From contig NZ_CP022161.1 of the NCBI RefSeq assembly GCF_002214185.1, positions 2,231,767-2,295,766 of the forward strand: DNA of 64,000 nt, in the 5' to 3' direction. Both the position numbers and the translations under genes were made by a program. This document shows, piece after piece, positions 8,421-17,946 of this stretch (within the stretch, counting starts at the first letter, position 1; every line of letters starts with the position of its first letter). This stretch comes from Streptomyces capitiformicae (GTDB lineage: Bacteria > Actinomycetota > Actinomycetes > Streptomycetales > Streptomycetaceae). Under the pieces are notes generated by a model. It had not been told where the DNA came from, made no database searches, and saw only the letters and a program-made list of their open reading frames with translations.

Positions 8421-8606
8421 ATGGCCCGCCCGCAGATGCTCAAGCTTCCCGAAGTCCTCGCCGAACTCGGCATGAGCCGAGCCGCCTTCTACCGGATGCG
8501 CGCCCGTGGCCTGGGCCCGCGCCTGATCAAGCTCCCCAACGGACAGCTCCGCGTGCGGCGGTCGGACCTGGACTCCTGGCTGTCCGGGTGCGAGGAAGCC
8601 GCCTGA
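8421..8606 (+). CDS. xis: excisionase (helix-turn-helix)
   Basis: A 61-aa winged-helix protein of the MerR-like excisionase type: LPEVLAELGMSRAAFYRMRA forms the helix-turn-helix and LIKLPNGQLRVRRSDLDSWL the wing and tail. Such proteins sit directly upstream of the integrase gene in pSAM2-type elements and bend att DNA for excision. Start ATG 8421 follows GGAGGAGCACACAGCC. A strong terminator separates it from int, so the two genes need not be co-transcribed. Confidence 0.88.
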   Translation: MARPQMLKLPEVLAELGMSRAAFYRMRARGLGPRLIKLPNGQLRVRRSDLDSWLSGCEEAA

Positions 8607-8628
8607 TCCGCTGATCCCTGATCCCCCC

Positions 8629-8658
8629 GAGAGGGCCCGCCGTACGGCGGGCCCTCTC
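8629..8658 (+). terminator. palindromic terminator between xis and int
   Basis: Perfect 13-bp stem GAGAGGGCCCGCC / GGCGGGCCCTCTC with loop GTAC, followed by CTCTTT. The integrase ribosome-binding site (TTTGGAGAGAC) comes directly after it. Confidence 0.75.
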
Positions 8659-8672
8659 CTCTTTGGAGAGAC

Positions 8673-10061
8673 ATGCTCACGTACGACGTAGACATCTGGT
8701 CCATCCGGGCCCGCAAGAACCGTCCGAAGCCGTTCGAGTTGCGGTGGCGCGTCGGGGCACGCCCGCACTCGCGCAGTTTCAAGCTCAAGGTGCAGGCGGA
8801 CGGGCGCCGTTCGGAGCTGCTGGCCGCGCTCCGCAACCGCGAACAGTTCGACGAGGACACGGGCCTGCCCGCGAGCGAGCTGGACGCCCTCAACACGCCG
8901 ACCTGGTACGAGCACGCGGTGGCGTACGCGGTCATGAAGTGGCCGAAGGCCGCCGCCAAGCACCGGGCGAGCATCGCGGAAGCGCTCGCCACGGTCACCC
9001 CGGCGTTCCTGTCGACGACACGGGGAGCCCCCGAGCCCGAGGTGCTGCGCCTGGCGCTCTACGCCTGGGCGTTCCGGGCGACACCGACGGACAAGGGCGT
9101 CTTCGTCTCCCGCTCGGAAGCGGAGGAACCGCCGGCCGAGGTCGTGGCCGCACTCGCGTGGGTGGCCAAGCACTCCGTGAAGGTGACCGAGGCCGCCAAG
9201 CCCGAGCGGACGCGAGCCGCGCTGGACGCGCTGTCCCGCAAGCTCAACGGGGAGCCGGCCGCCGACAACACCGCGAACCGCAAGCGCATGGTGCTCAGCA
9301 ACGCGATGCGCTACGCGATCGAGAAGGGCGTCCTGTCCGCCAACCCGCTCGCCCGCGTCGACTGGGACCCGCCGGCCAAGGACGACGAAGTCGACTTCCG
9401 GTACGTCCCCAACCCCCAGCAGGCGGCCGACCTGATCGCCGCGGTCCGCGAGCAGGGGCCCAGGGGCGCCCACCTCGCCCCGTTCTTCGGCTGCCTCTAC
9501 TACGCGGCCATGCGCCCGTCCGAGATCGCCGCGCTCACCGCGGCGGACTGCCGACTGCCCGAGTCGGGTTGGGGCGAGCTGGTCCTCGCCGGAAGCCGTC
9601 CCGAAGTCGGCTCCGGCTGGACCGACGACGGAGCTTCGTACGAGCAGCGCGGTCTCAAGCGCCGGGCCCGCCGGGCGACCAGGCCCGTACCGATCCCGCC
9701 CGTGCTCGTCGGGATGCTGCGCGAGCACATCAAGACGTACGGCACCGCCGAGGACGGGCGGCTGTTCCGCGCGGCGCGGGGCGGCCGGGTGCGGTCCACG
9801 GAGTACTGCGAGGTCTGGGACCGTGCCCGCGTCAAGGCGCTCACGAAGGCCGAGGCCGCAACGCCGCTCGCGGACGTGCCGTACTCGCTGCGGCACGCCG
9901 GGGTCTCCCTGTGGATCAACTCGGGCGTGGATCCCGTCGAGGTCGCGCGGCGGGCCGGCCACAGCCTCACCGTGCTGTTCCGCTTCTACGCCAAGATTCT
10001 CCGGGGCCAGCAGGCGCTCGCGAACGACCTGATCGACAAGGGGCTGAGGGGTGACCAATGA
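8673..10061 (+). CDS. int: tyrosine recombinase (integrase) of the AICE
   Basis: A 462-aa integrase. The catalytic domain shows the first Arg in YYAAMRPSEIAAL (about residue 281), the box II segment PYSLRHAGVSLWI (about 403-415) and the GHSLTVLFRFYAKI block with the likely nucleophile Tyr near 438. The usual first His of the HxLRH motif is replaced by Tyr (PYSLRH). The N-terminal 250 residues contain a SAM-like core-binding region. It catalyses site-specific integration and excision. It faces the 3' end of tRNA-Ser(UGA), only 145 bases away, which identifies the attachment site. Confidence 0.95.
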   Translation: MLTYDVDIWSIRARKNRPKPFELRWRVGARPHSRSFKLKVQADGRRSELLAALRNREQFDEDTGLPASELDALNTPTWYEHAVAYAVMKWPKAAAKHRASIAEALATVTPAFLSTTRGAPEPEVLRLALYAWAFRATPTDKGVFVSRSEAEEPPAEVVAALAWVAKHSVKVTEAAKPERTRAALDALSRKLNGEPAADNTANRKRMVLSNAMRYAIEKGVLSANPLARVDWDPPAKDDEVDFRYVPNPQQAADLIAAVREQGPRGAHLAPFFGCLYYAAMRPSEIAALTAADCRLPESGWGELVLAGSRPEVGSGWTDDGASYEQRGLKRRARRATRPVPIPPVLVGMLREHIKTYGTAEDGRLFRAARGGRVRSTEYCEVWDRARVKALTKAEAATPLADVPYSLRHAGVSLWINSGVDPVEVARRAGHSLTVLFRFYAKILRGQQALANDLIDKGLRGDQ

Positions 10062-10145
10062 GCCCGGATCCTGGCCCACGGATGGCCCACACACCCTGAT
10101 CAGACGTGGGATACGGGCGGTCCGGGGTGAGACAGGGTGAACACG

Positions 10146-10178
10146 GCGGGCCCGGCTCCATCCCGGAGCCGGGCCCGC
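10146..10178 (+). terminator. integrase terminator
   Basis: GCGGGCCCGGCTCC (10146-10159) pairs perfectly with GGAGCCGGGCCCGC (10165-10178), a 14-bp stem with a 5-base loop, between int and the tRNA gene. Confidence 0.75.
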
Positions 10179-10205
10179 TGACCTGCTAGTTCTCTGACCT
10201 GCAAG

Positions 10206-10290
10206 CGGTGGGTGTGGGATTTGAACCCACGGTGACTCGCGCCACGACGGTTTTCAAGACCGTTCCCTTAGGCCGCTCGGGCAACCCACC
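10206..10290 (-). tRNA. tRNA-Ser(UGA), AICE attachment site
   Basis: On the minus strand the sequence folds as a type II tRNA: acceptor GGTGGGT/ACCCACC, anticodon loop CTTGAAA with anticodon TGA, a long variable arm and a T arm with GGGTTCAAATCCC. The discriminator is G (10206), as expected for serine. CCA is not encoded. Its 3' end points at the integrase gene, the classic layout for an element integrated in a tRNA 3' end. The integrated copy remains complete because the element restores it. The duplicate half-site should lie left of the window. Confidence 0.93.
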
Positions 10291-10320
10291 CCGCGTGCCC
10301 ACGATCGTGGGCACGCGGGG
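10289..10320 (-). terminator. hairpin between htrA-like gene and tRNA-Ser
   Basis: Perfect 14-bp stem CCCCGCGTGCCCAC / GTGGGCACGCGGGG with loop GATC. It follows the minus-strand protease gene and touches the first two bases of the tRNA, so it probably ends the protease transcript. Confidence 0.7.
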
Positions 10321-10354
10321 ACAAGACTAGCCGGTCGGGGTGGGGGCGTGGGGG

Positions 10355-12049
<1,695 letters not shown>

Positions 12050-12339
12050 AGCTCTTCTCCTCGATCCACGGCTGTCACCTGTTGCGGTCGACTCTGCTGA
12101 GTTCTTCTTGGTGGTTCTTGGTCGCACATGAGGCTGTGCGTGACTCTGACTCTTCTATGGGGTCAGCTTTTCCCACGAGCCGTCAGGGCACCATAAGCGG
12201 TGCCTGTGGGTCCGCGACCATCCTTTATATAGGATCTAAGCGACCAAGGAGGCATAACGCCCAGGGCGCCCTCGCTGTGCGTGGCCGCACACGGCCACCG
12301 CCCCCCACGCATACCCCGCCACGGTGGCACCATGACGCG

Positions 12340-13149
12340 GTGACCCACGCACGACAGCTCCCGATTCAGGTCGTCGCCCACCGCGGAGCCTCCGAGGACG
12401 CCCCCGAGCACACCCTGGCCGCGTACAAGAAGGCGATCGAGGACGGCGCCGACGCCCTCGAATGCGATGTCCGGCTGACCGCGGACGGCCATCTCGTCTG
12501 TGTCCACGACCGACGCGTCAACCGTACGTCGAACGGCCGCGGCGCGGTCTCCGCCCTGGAACTCGCCGACCTCGCCGCCCTGGACTTCGGCTCCTGGAAG
12601 AACGGCGACGAGGCCCCCGACTGGGAAGTCGCCCCGGAGGACCGCGCCGACACCTCCGTCCTCACCCTTGAACGGCTGCTCGAACTCGTCGCCGACGCGG
12701 GCCGCCGGGTGGAGTTGGCCATCGAGACCAAGCACCCCACGCGCTGGGCGGGGCAGGTCGAGGAGCGGCTCCTGGTCCTGCTCAAGCGGTTCGGGCTGGA
12801 CACACCGGCGTCGGCCGCCGAGTCGTCGGTTCGGATCATGAGCTTCTCGGCGCGCTCACTGCACCGCGTGCGGGCCGCGTCCCCGGCGCTCCCGACCGTC
12901 TACCTCATGCAGTTCGTCTCGCCCCGCCTGCGCGACGGGCGGCTGCCGGCCGGTGTCCGAATCGCGGGCCCCTCCATCAGGATCGTGCGCAACCACCCCG
13001 CGTACATCGAGCGCCTGAAGAAGGCTGGCCACCAGGTGCACGTATGGACCGTGAACGAACCCGAGGACGTCGACCTCTGCGTCGGCCTGGGCGTCGACGC
13101 CATCATCACCAACCGCCCCCGTGCGGTCCTCCACCAACTGGGCCGCTGA
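12340..13149 (+). CDS. glycerophosphodiester phosphodiesterase
   Basis: A 269-aa GDPD family protein. Catalytic motifs are at the N-terminus: AHRGASEDAPEHT (about residues 8-20) and ECDVRLTADGHLVCVHD (about 39-55), giving the two His and the metal-binding Glu/Asp. VWTVNEPEDVDLCVGLGVDAI near the end is the usual C-terminal signature. It hydrolyses glycerophosphodiesters to glycerol 3-phosphate and an alcohol. There is no signal peptide, so it is probably cytoplasmic. The GTG start follows GGTGGCACCATGACGCG, a weak ribosome-binding site. It is divergent from the HtrA-like gene across about 290 bases that must hold both promoters. Confidence 0.92.
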   Translation: MTHARQLPIQVVAHRGASEDAPEHTLAAYKKAIEDGADALECDVRLTADGHLVCVHDRRVNRTSNGRGAVSALELADLAALDFGSWKNGDEAPDWEVAPEDRADTSVLTLERLLELVADAGRRVELAIETKHPTRWAGQVEERLLVLLKRFGLDTPASAAESSVRIMSFSARSLHRVRAASPALPTVYLMQFVSPRLRDGRLPAGVRIAGPSIRIVRNHPAYIERLKKAGHQVHVWTVNEPEDVDLCVGLGVDAIITNRPRAVLHQLGR

Positions 13150-13498
13150 CCACGCCGGGGAGTACGGCGCCGAGCGCCCCGCCCGCAACCGATTCGAACA
13201 CCCCGCTGTTCACACCCGGGAAGCCCGCGCGAACGCCTCCAAGCGCGCCACCGGCCCGCTGCCCCCGCGGTACGGCGTTCGGCCGGAGGTAAGAATTCCG
13301 CCAAGAAGGCTGACCTGAGCCGGAGGAGAAGTCGGCATATTAGGGACGAAATTCAGCCATCTCATTACGGGGAGTGCACCGGCGCGTTCGGTCTGTATTC
13401 GAACGTCAGGAGTGCGTCAGAGCACGCGTGCTGGCCGGTTTCCAGTCCAGTCCAATGGGGCATTCACACCGTGGCGTGGGGCGAAGGAGGTCTCGGGG
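13150..13498. other. intergenic stretch, probable promoter region
   Basis: 349 bases between the GDPD gene and the ATPase gene. The part around 13330-13370 (GCATATTAGGGACGAAATTC) is much more AT-rich than its surroundings and is the likely promoter. No gene or RNA was recognised. Confidence 0.4.
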
Positions 13499-14041
13499 GT
13501 GGCGTTGGTGGTGGCACAGGAGGTGCCCACGTCGTCGAGCATGGCCGTACCCCATGGCCCTGCGGGCGTGGGGGAAGCACGGCATCGGATGCGTGATCAG
13601 TTGCGCGATGGCGGTGTGGCGGAATCGGTGATCGACGACGCCCTACTGATCCTTTCCGAACTACTCAGCAATGCCTGCAAGCACGGCAGGCCCCTCGGCG
13701 ACGCCCTGGCCGGTGACGGCGATGTGCGCTGCGCCTGGCGCGTGGACCCTTCGGGGCGGCTCACCGTCGAGGTGACGGACGGCGGTGGTCCGACCCGCCC
13801 CGTTCCGTCCACGCCCTCGGTCACCGCCCACGGCGGCCGCGGGCTGAACATCGTCACCGCACTGGCCGACGACTGGGGCGTACGGGACGACGCCCGCGGC
13901 GAGGTCACGGTCTGGGTCGTCGTCCACAACGACGTACACCGCACCCACCGCCGCGACGACTTCGCCACCCGCATCACCGCACCACCGGTCTCCACAATCC
14001 CCGACCTGGACTTCGCCGACGCGTTCGACGACCTGGACTGA
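13499..14041 (+). CDS. anti-sigma-factor-type ATP-binding protein
   Basis: A 180-aa protein with a GHKL ATPase fold of the RsbW/SpoIIAB type. The N box is LLILSELLSNACKHG (about residues 47-61), the G1 box is in VEVTDGGGPTRP, and the G2 box is HGGRGLNIVTALADDWG. Streptomyces has many such proteins, which act on anti-anti-sigma partners; no partner gene is adjacent, so the target is unknown. Start GTG 13499 is chosen because AAGGAGG lies 8 bases upstream; earlier in-frame codons lack this. Confidence 0.85.
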   Translation: MALVVAQEVPTSSSMAVPHGPAGVGEARHRMRDQLRDGGVAESVIDDALLILSELLSNACKHGRPLGDALAGDGDVRCAWRVDPSGRLTVEVTDGGGPTRPVPSTPSVTAHGGRGLNIVTALADDWGVRDDARGEVTVWVVVHNDVHRTHRRDDFATRITAPPVSTIPDLDFADAFDDLD

Positions 14042-14059
14042 CCGAGCGAGGCCGACGTC

Positions 14060-14111
14060 TGACGCCGACACCTGAGGCCGAGGTCTGAGACCGAGGTCTG
14101 AGACCGACGGT
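14060..14111 (+). repeat. 13-bp tandem repeat after the ATPase gene
   Basis: Four imperfect head-to-tail copies of TGAGRCCGAGGTC (starts at 14060, 14073, 14086, 14099). The remainder of the 589-base gap up to 14630 has no recognisable gene, apart from one exact DnaA box (TTGTCCACA, 14546-14554). Confidence 0.6.
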
Positions 14112-14545
14112 CGGGGCGGCGCGCCTGGGATCCACGCGACGGGAACGTGACGCGCGACCGACACCACCGGCCCGGCGGCGAAAGCCGCGACCACGGGCCA
14201 TGACTGCCGGACCCGACACCACCGGCCGACGGCGACCTGAACGGGCACACCGAACCGAGTCCGGCACACTCGGGCCGGCGCACGCGCCAAGTCCAGCTTC
14301 TCCTCGCTCTGCTCGCGGGCCCCGAGCCGACTTCGCCCGCGCGGCCTCCGACCGCGGCCATACGGCGATGGCCTCGCCCTCGGCCCGGGACGCGAACGCG
14401 GACCGGCGCGCCCCGGCCCGCGCACCGAGCCCTCTCCGCCCGAGCTCACCCTGTCCAAGTCCGACGCCCCCGCCGACACGAACGCCCCTTGATCAGGTGC
14501 TGGACAACCGGGCCCGAACCGCCGGTTCCGGGACGACTCGGTGCG

Positions 14546-14554
14546 TTGTCCACA
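14546..14554 (+). other. DnaA box
   Basis: Exact TTGTCCACA, the Streptomyces consensus DnaA-binding 9-mer, about 75 bases upstream of the DUF5926 gene. Confidence 0.5.
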
Positions 14555-14630
14555 GGGGTCCCGTCGGGCGTCGTACGAGCGGCTAGGCTCGCGCCAGTAC
14601 GAGACGAGCCGTGATCGGGAGACACCCACG

Positions 14631-15620
14631 ATGGCCAAGAAGCGACCCCATACGAAGGCCAAGCGCCCCCAGGGCACCGGTGGAGTCGGCGCCGCGGGCG
14701 CCGATGGGCAGGTTCCCGTCGTCGGCGCGCGGGAACAGTGCCCCTGCGGCAGCGGCCGCCGCTACAAGGCCTGTCACGGCCGGGCCGCCGCGCAGGCGGT
14801 GACGGAGCTGGTGCACCGCCCGTTCGAGGGGCTGCCCGGCGAGTGCGACTGGGTCGCGCTGCGCGAGCTGGTGCCCGCCGCCACCGTCGAGCTGAAGCTG
14901 AGGGAAGCGCTCCCCGAGGGCGTCCCGTCGGTCACGCTCGCCACCGTCCTGCCGATGGCCTGGCCCGCGCTGCGCCGCGACGACGGCTCGGTGCTGATCG
15001 GCCTGCAGAACGACACGGCCTCCGGCGACATCAGCCGCGACCTCGCCGACACCCTCCGGCGCGCGCTCGCCGCCGAGCCGGGCACCCCGGTCCAGGGCCG
15101 GCGCGCCCCGGCCGACGGTCCGCGACTGCAGGATCTGCTCGACCCCGAAGGCGCGTTCGAGCCAGTTGTGCACTCGGGGTTCGAGTTCTGGGTTCCGGAC
15201 CCGGAGAACGCGACTCCGGAGGTGACCGCCTCCCTGGAGCGGGCCAACTCGGCGGCCATCCCGACCGTGAAGCTCTCGGGCGTGGACGCGGCGTACTGGT
15301 GCGAGACCCCCGAGAAGAACCACCTGCGGTGGGTCATGCCGCACCCCGAGGAGCGGCTTCTGGACGCTCTCGCGCGGCTGCACGCGGCGGGCCGCTCCAG
15401 CCTGGGTGAGGGCACCCGTCTGGTGGGCTCCTTCCGTGCTCACGGGCTCACGGTGCCGGTCTGGGACCTCCCCAGCGGGGTCGGCGCGGACGACGTCGAG
15501 AAGCCCGCGGCCGAGTTCGCCGAGCGCCTCGCCGCCGCCCTGGCCGACGAGTCCCCGCTCACCGCGGACGAGCGTCGGGCGCGCGGCGGACTCACCAACC
15601 GGCAGGTCACGCTCAGCTGA
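14631..15620 (+). CDS. DUF5926 family protein with SEC-C zinc motif
   Basis: A 329-aa protein. Residues about 38-51 are a SEC-C motif (CPCGSGRRYKACHG), the small zinc knuckle found at the end of SecA. The remaining part matches the actinobacterial DUF5926 family, which has no known function. The first 35 residues are basic. The start ATG at 14631 follows GGGAGACACCCACG. It is a single gene, followed by a small-RNA-like region with a T-tailed terminator. Confidence 0.88.
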   Translation: MAKKRPHTKAKRPQGTGGVGAAGADGQVPVVGAREQCPCGSGRRYKACHGRAAAQAVTELVHRPFEGLPGECDWVALRELVPAATVELKLREALPEGVPSVTLATVLPMAWPALRRDDGSVLIGLQNDTASGDISRDLADTLRRALAAEPGTPVQGRRAPADGPRLQDLLDPEGAFEPVVHSGFEFWVPDPENATPEVTASLERANSAAIPTVKLSGVDAAYWCETPEKNHLRWVMPHPEERLLDALARLHAAGRSSLGEGTRLVGSFRAHGLTVPVWDLPSGVGADDVEKPAAEFAERLAAALADESPLTADERRARGGLTNRQVTLS

Positions 15621-15690
15621 CACACAGTCGCGGGCCGACCGGACCGGTCAGGGCGGTCAGCTGATCGAGTGCGTTCGCATTGTGGTGACT

Positions 15691-15752
15691 CCTGTCACAA
15701 CTCCCCTACGTGACAGGCAAATTCGTGTCCGAATACCCGAGATCGAATTTGC
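15691..15752 (+). other. two hairpins with C-containing loops before the sRNA
   Basis: CCTGTCAC (15691-15698) pairs with GTGACAGG (15710-15717) around the loop AACTCCCCTAC. GCAAATTCG (15717-15725) pairs with CGAATTTGC (15744-15752). The two stems share base 15717, so they may be alternatives. They could be the DUF5926 terminator, the sRNA promoter region or a 5' part of a longer RNA. Confidence 0.4.
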
Positions 15753-15753
15753 G

Positions 15754-15828
15754 AACCGCCGATCTCTTGTTACGGTTTCATTAGCCCGGTTGCTGGTGCA
15801 TCCCCCGTCGCCAGCAACCGGGTCTTTT
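15754..15828 (+). ncRNA. candidate small RNA resembling the actinobacterial 6C RNA
   Basis: A 12-bp perfect stem CCCGGTTGCTGG (15785-15796) / CCAGCAACCGGG (15811-15822) with loop TGCATCCCCCGTCG is followed by TCTTTT, one of the few T-tailed terminators in the window. Before it, AACCG (15754-15758) can pair with CGGTT (15773-15777) around a pyrimidine-rich loop. Two hairpins with a conserved C-run in the loop are the hallmark of the 6C RNA of actinobacteria, whose loop as I recall it contains CAUCCCCCGUC. A covariance-model search would decide. If it is not 6C, it is at least a strong terminator. Confidence 0.6.
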
Positions 15829-15885
15829 CATGCCCGGGTTCCGCGGCCCCCGCGCTGTACGGAACCCCCCTCGGCGTCAACCGCC

Positions 15886-16662
15886 TTACGACGGGCCTGA
15901 GTTGCTCCCTGAGCGCAACAGCAGCGGCCCGCTCCCGTCGGGCGCCGCGAACTCCGCCACGGCCGTGTACGCCCCCATCTCGCCCCGCGTGCGCTCCCTC
16001 GGTGTCTCGCACGCCCCCGGCTCGTCCTCCGCGCCCACGACGCAGTGCATGCGCACGGTGCGGCCGCCGGGCCCCATCATGCTGAGGACCGAACGCAGCT
16101 CTCGTCCGGTCGCGTTGCGGTAGTACGTGCGTGCCCACGTTTCGTCACCCTGCGTGAGGACACACGTCTGCGCCTCGATGCCGTCGGGGGAGGTGAGTTC
16201 GGGCCCACAGCGGGTGGCGGTGGCGAGTCCGAGGCCGAGCAGCAGGTGCGAACGGGCCGGGTCCCCCGCGTCTCCACCGTCGTTCGTCTTGCCGTCGGCC
16301 CCGTCGCGCTCGGCGACCGCGCCGACGCCGGCGCGTTCAGAAGTGCGTGACGTGTGGGACGTACGGCGGGCCGTGTCGTCGGCGTCGCCGATCGGTACGG
16401 CGGACGCGACGAGCGGCAGACCCAGCGCGACCACCACCGCGACGGTCAGCCCCGCCAGCCGAAGCCTGCGTGCATCCGGCCCGTCCGGCCTGCCGTACTC
16501 GCGCGCATCCGGGCCGCCGTACTCGCGCGCATCCGGCGCGCCCGGCTCGCGCTGATGCGGCCCGCCACGCGGCGGCTTCGGTGCTCGGTGGCTCCGGGGC
16601 GGGGGAGAGCTGTGACGGCCGCGCGGTGGCGGGGCCCCGTGGCCCCCGGGAAGACGCTGCAT
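15886..16662 (-). CDS. membrane-anchored or secreted protein, function unknown
   Basis: A 258-aa protein. Residues 1-65 are Pro/Arg/His-rich with repeats of GAPDAREY type; a single hydrophobic segment (LAGLTVAVVVALGLPLVASA, about 70-90) follows. The outer domain has four cysteines (RCGPE, QTCVL, MHCVVG, GACET), likely two disulfides. Family unknown to me. It is convergent with the sRNA-like region and in the same direction as the next Prim-Pol gene, 54 bases upstream. Confidence 0.75.
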   Translation of the reverse strand: MQRLPGGHGAPPPRGRHSSPPPRSHRAPKPPRGGPHQREPGAPDAREYGGPDAREYGRPDGPDARRLRLAGLTVAVVVALGLPLVASAVPIGDADDTARRTSHTSRTSERAGVGAVAERDGADGKTNDGGDAGDPARSHLLLGLGLATATRCGPELTSPDGIEAQTCVLTQGDETWARTYYRNATGRELRSVLSMMGPGGRTVRMHCVVGAEDEPGACETPRERTRGEMGAYTAVAEFAAPDGSGPLLLRSGSNSGPS

Positions 16663-16716
16663 GTGCGGAAGATAACGACGACCGGGGGCGCCCGACCCCG
16701 CCCGCGCCGGGCGCGC

Positions 16717-17382
16717 TCAGAACTCGGGCGCGCTCACACCCGTACGAGTGAGGGCGTCGACGACCGCGTCCACCACGGCCTCGACGTCGGGGACCCAGGG
16801 CGCGGCCGAGCCGGGCAGCGGCGCGCGCTCCCAGCGGATCAGGCCGTGGCCGGTCTCGGAGGGGGGCAGGGCGAGATAGCCGCCCTCGCCGTGGAAGCGG
16901 AGGGAGCCGGGGACGAAGTCCTTGGCGTACAGCAGCTCGCCCAACTGCTCCATGGAGTACGGCGCGACGAGGATCGCCCAGCGGTGCGGGGCGGCGACGA
17001 CGGGGCCGAGGCGCATCCCGGTGCGGTCGAGCGCGGCGAGGGCACGGGAGGCGGCGAGAGCCGGCAGGCTCACGGCGCAGGGGGCCTTCCCGCCGGTGGC
17101 CAGCACGATGGGGGCGGTGGGCCGGTTGGTCCACCACCAGCGGACCATGCGCTCATCCGTGGTGGCGGCGAGCAGACCGGGGTCGAAGGGGTGAGCGCCG
17201 GGCACCACGCACTCCGGGTCCGGGCAGCCGCAGCGGGCGCGCCCCTGCGGGTCCGGCGCCACACCCGGGAGTACGGGCCACTGCCATTCCGTCGCGAACG
17301 TCAGGGCCTGCTCGAGCAGCTCGGGCCTCCCGCCGTTGCGCTTGGACAGGAGCCTGCGTCGCCTTCCGGGGATCTCGCGCAT
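16717..17382 (-). CDS. stand-alone chromosomal Prim-Pol domain protein
   Basis: A 221-aa protein matching the N-terminal Prim-Pol (bifunctional primase/polymerase) domain: WQWPVLPGVAPDPQGRARCG, the CxCPDPECVVPGAHPF insert, WWTNRPTAPIVLATG, and HGEGGYLALPPS. The acidic metal site DLD of the AICE homologue is not evident (APCAVSLPALAA stands at that place), so it may lack polymerase activity. It stands away from any mobile-element gene. I use ATG 17382 after AAAGGACGAGCGCTG; an earlier start would add 12 residues. Confidence 0.8.
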   Translation of the reverse strand: MREIPGRRRRLLSKRNGGRPELLEQALTFATEWQWPVLPGVAPDPQGRARCGCPDPECVVPGAHPFDPGLLAATTDERMVRWWWTNRPTAPIVLATGGKAPCAVSLPALAASRALAALDRTGMRLGPVVAAPHRWAILVAPYSMEQLGELLYAKDFVPGSLRFHGEGGYLALPPSETGHGLIRWERAPLPGSAAPWVPDVEAVVDAVVDALTRTGVSAPEF

Positions 17383-17946
17383 CAGCGCTCGTCCTTTCCG
17401 TTGCACGCATGGCAACACTGTGGGTCACATCACAACATGTGTCGTTCACTGCACTGTGCGTACCTGCTGGCGCATCACACCCCTGTTCGCGGACAAGGGA
17501 GGCCCGACAACGAGGGGAGGCCCGGGAACATGGGGCACCCCTGGGGGTCGAACTGTGGCTACGTCCGCGTCCATCGCTTGCGCTTGCGTCTGCGTCGACT
17601 TGCGTCTGTCAAAAGCATGGGCCTGGCGTGGGGTGGCGGCGCCCTGGCGTTTTGCCGTCTCGCATGTGCTCGCCGCCTCCGCCACGGGAGGATGGGGCTC
17701 GGTCGTCGGTGGATAGGACGCCGGGTTCAGTCGCCAGGTTCCGGGTGGCTTGCGCCGCCCCCTGGCCTTCACCGGGTACGTACCCATCACGACCGCTGTG
17801 ACGCTCTGTTGAACAAGGCCAGTCGACCTCAGTACACCGCTTCCCACAACACTTTTAAGCCAACTTTCTCTTTTTCAAAGGACTGGACAATAACCTGACA
17901 GACGCCCAACGGAACCTCATTGGACACCAGATATCCCAGCAGGACA
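17383..17946. other. 564-base gap, nothing assigned
   Basis: Between the divergent Prim-Pol and phosphatase genes. It holds short CG-CTTGCG-type repeats near 17570-17600 and an AT-rich part near 17850-17900 (TTTTAAGCCAACTTTCTC), probably the phosphatase promoter. A 133-codon minus-strand frame (17446-17847) has no recognisable domain and poor composition, so I do not call it. Confidence 0.4.

Noticed and set aside
8169..10094. A 641-codon minus-strand frame opposite xis and int
   Set aside because: Shadow of the integrase gene; no recognisable domain.
17446..17847. A 133-codon minus-strand frame in the gap before the phosphatase gene
   Set aside because: No domain, no good ribosome-binding site, mixed composition; left as non-coding.
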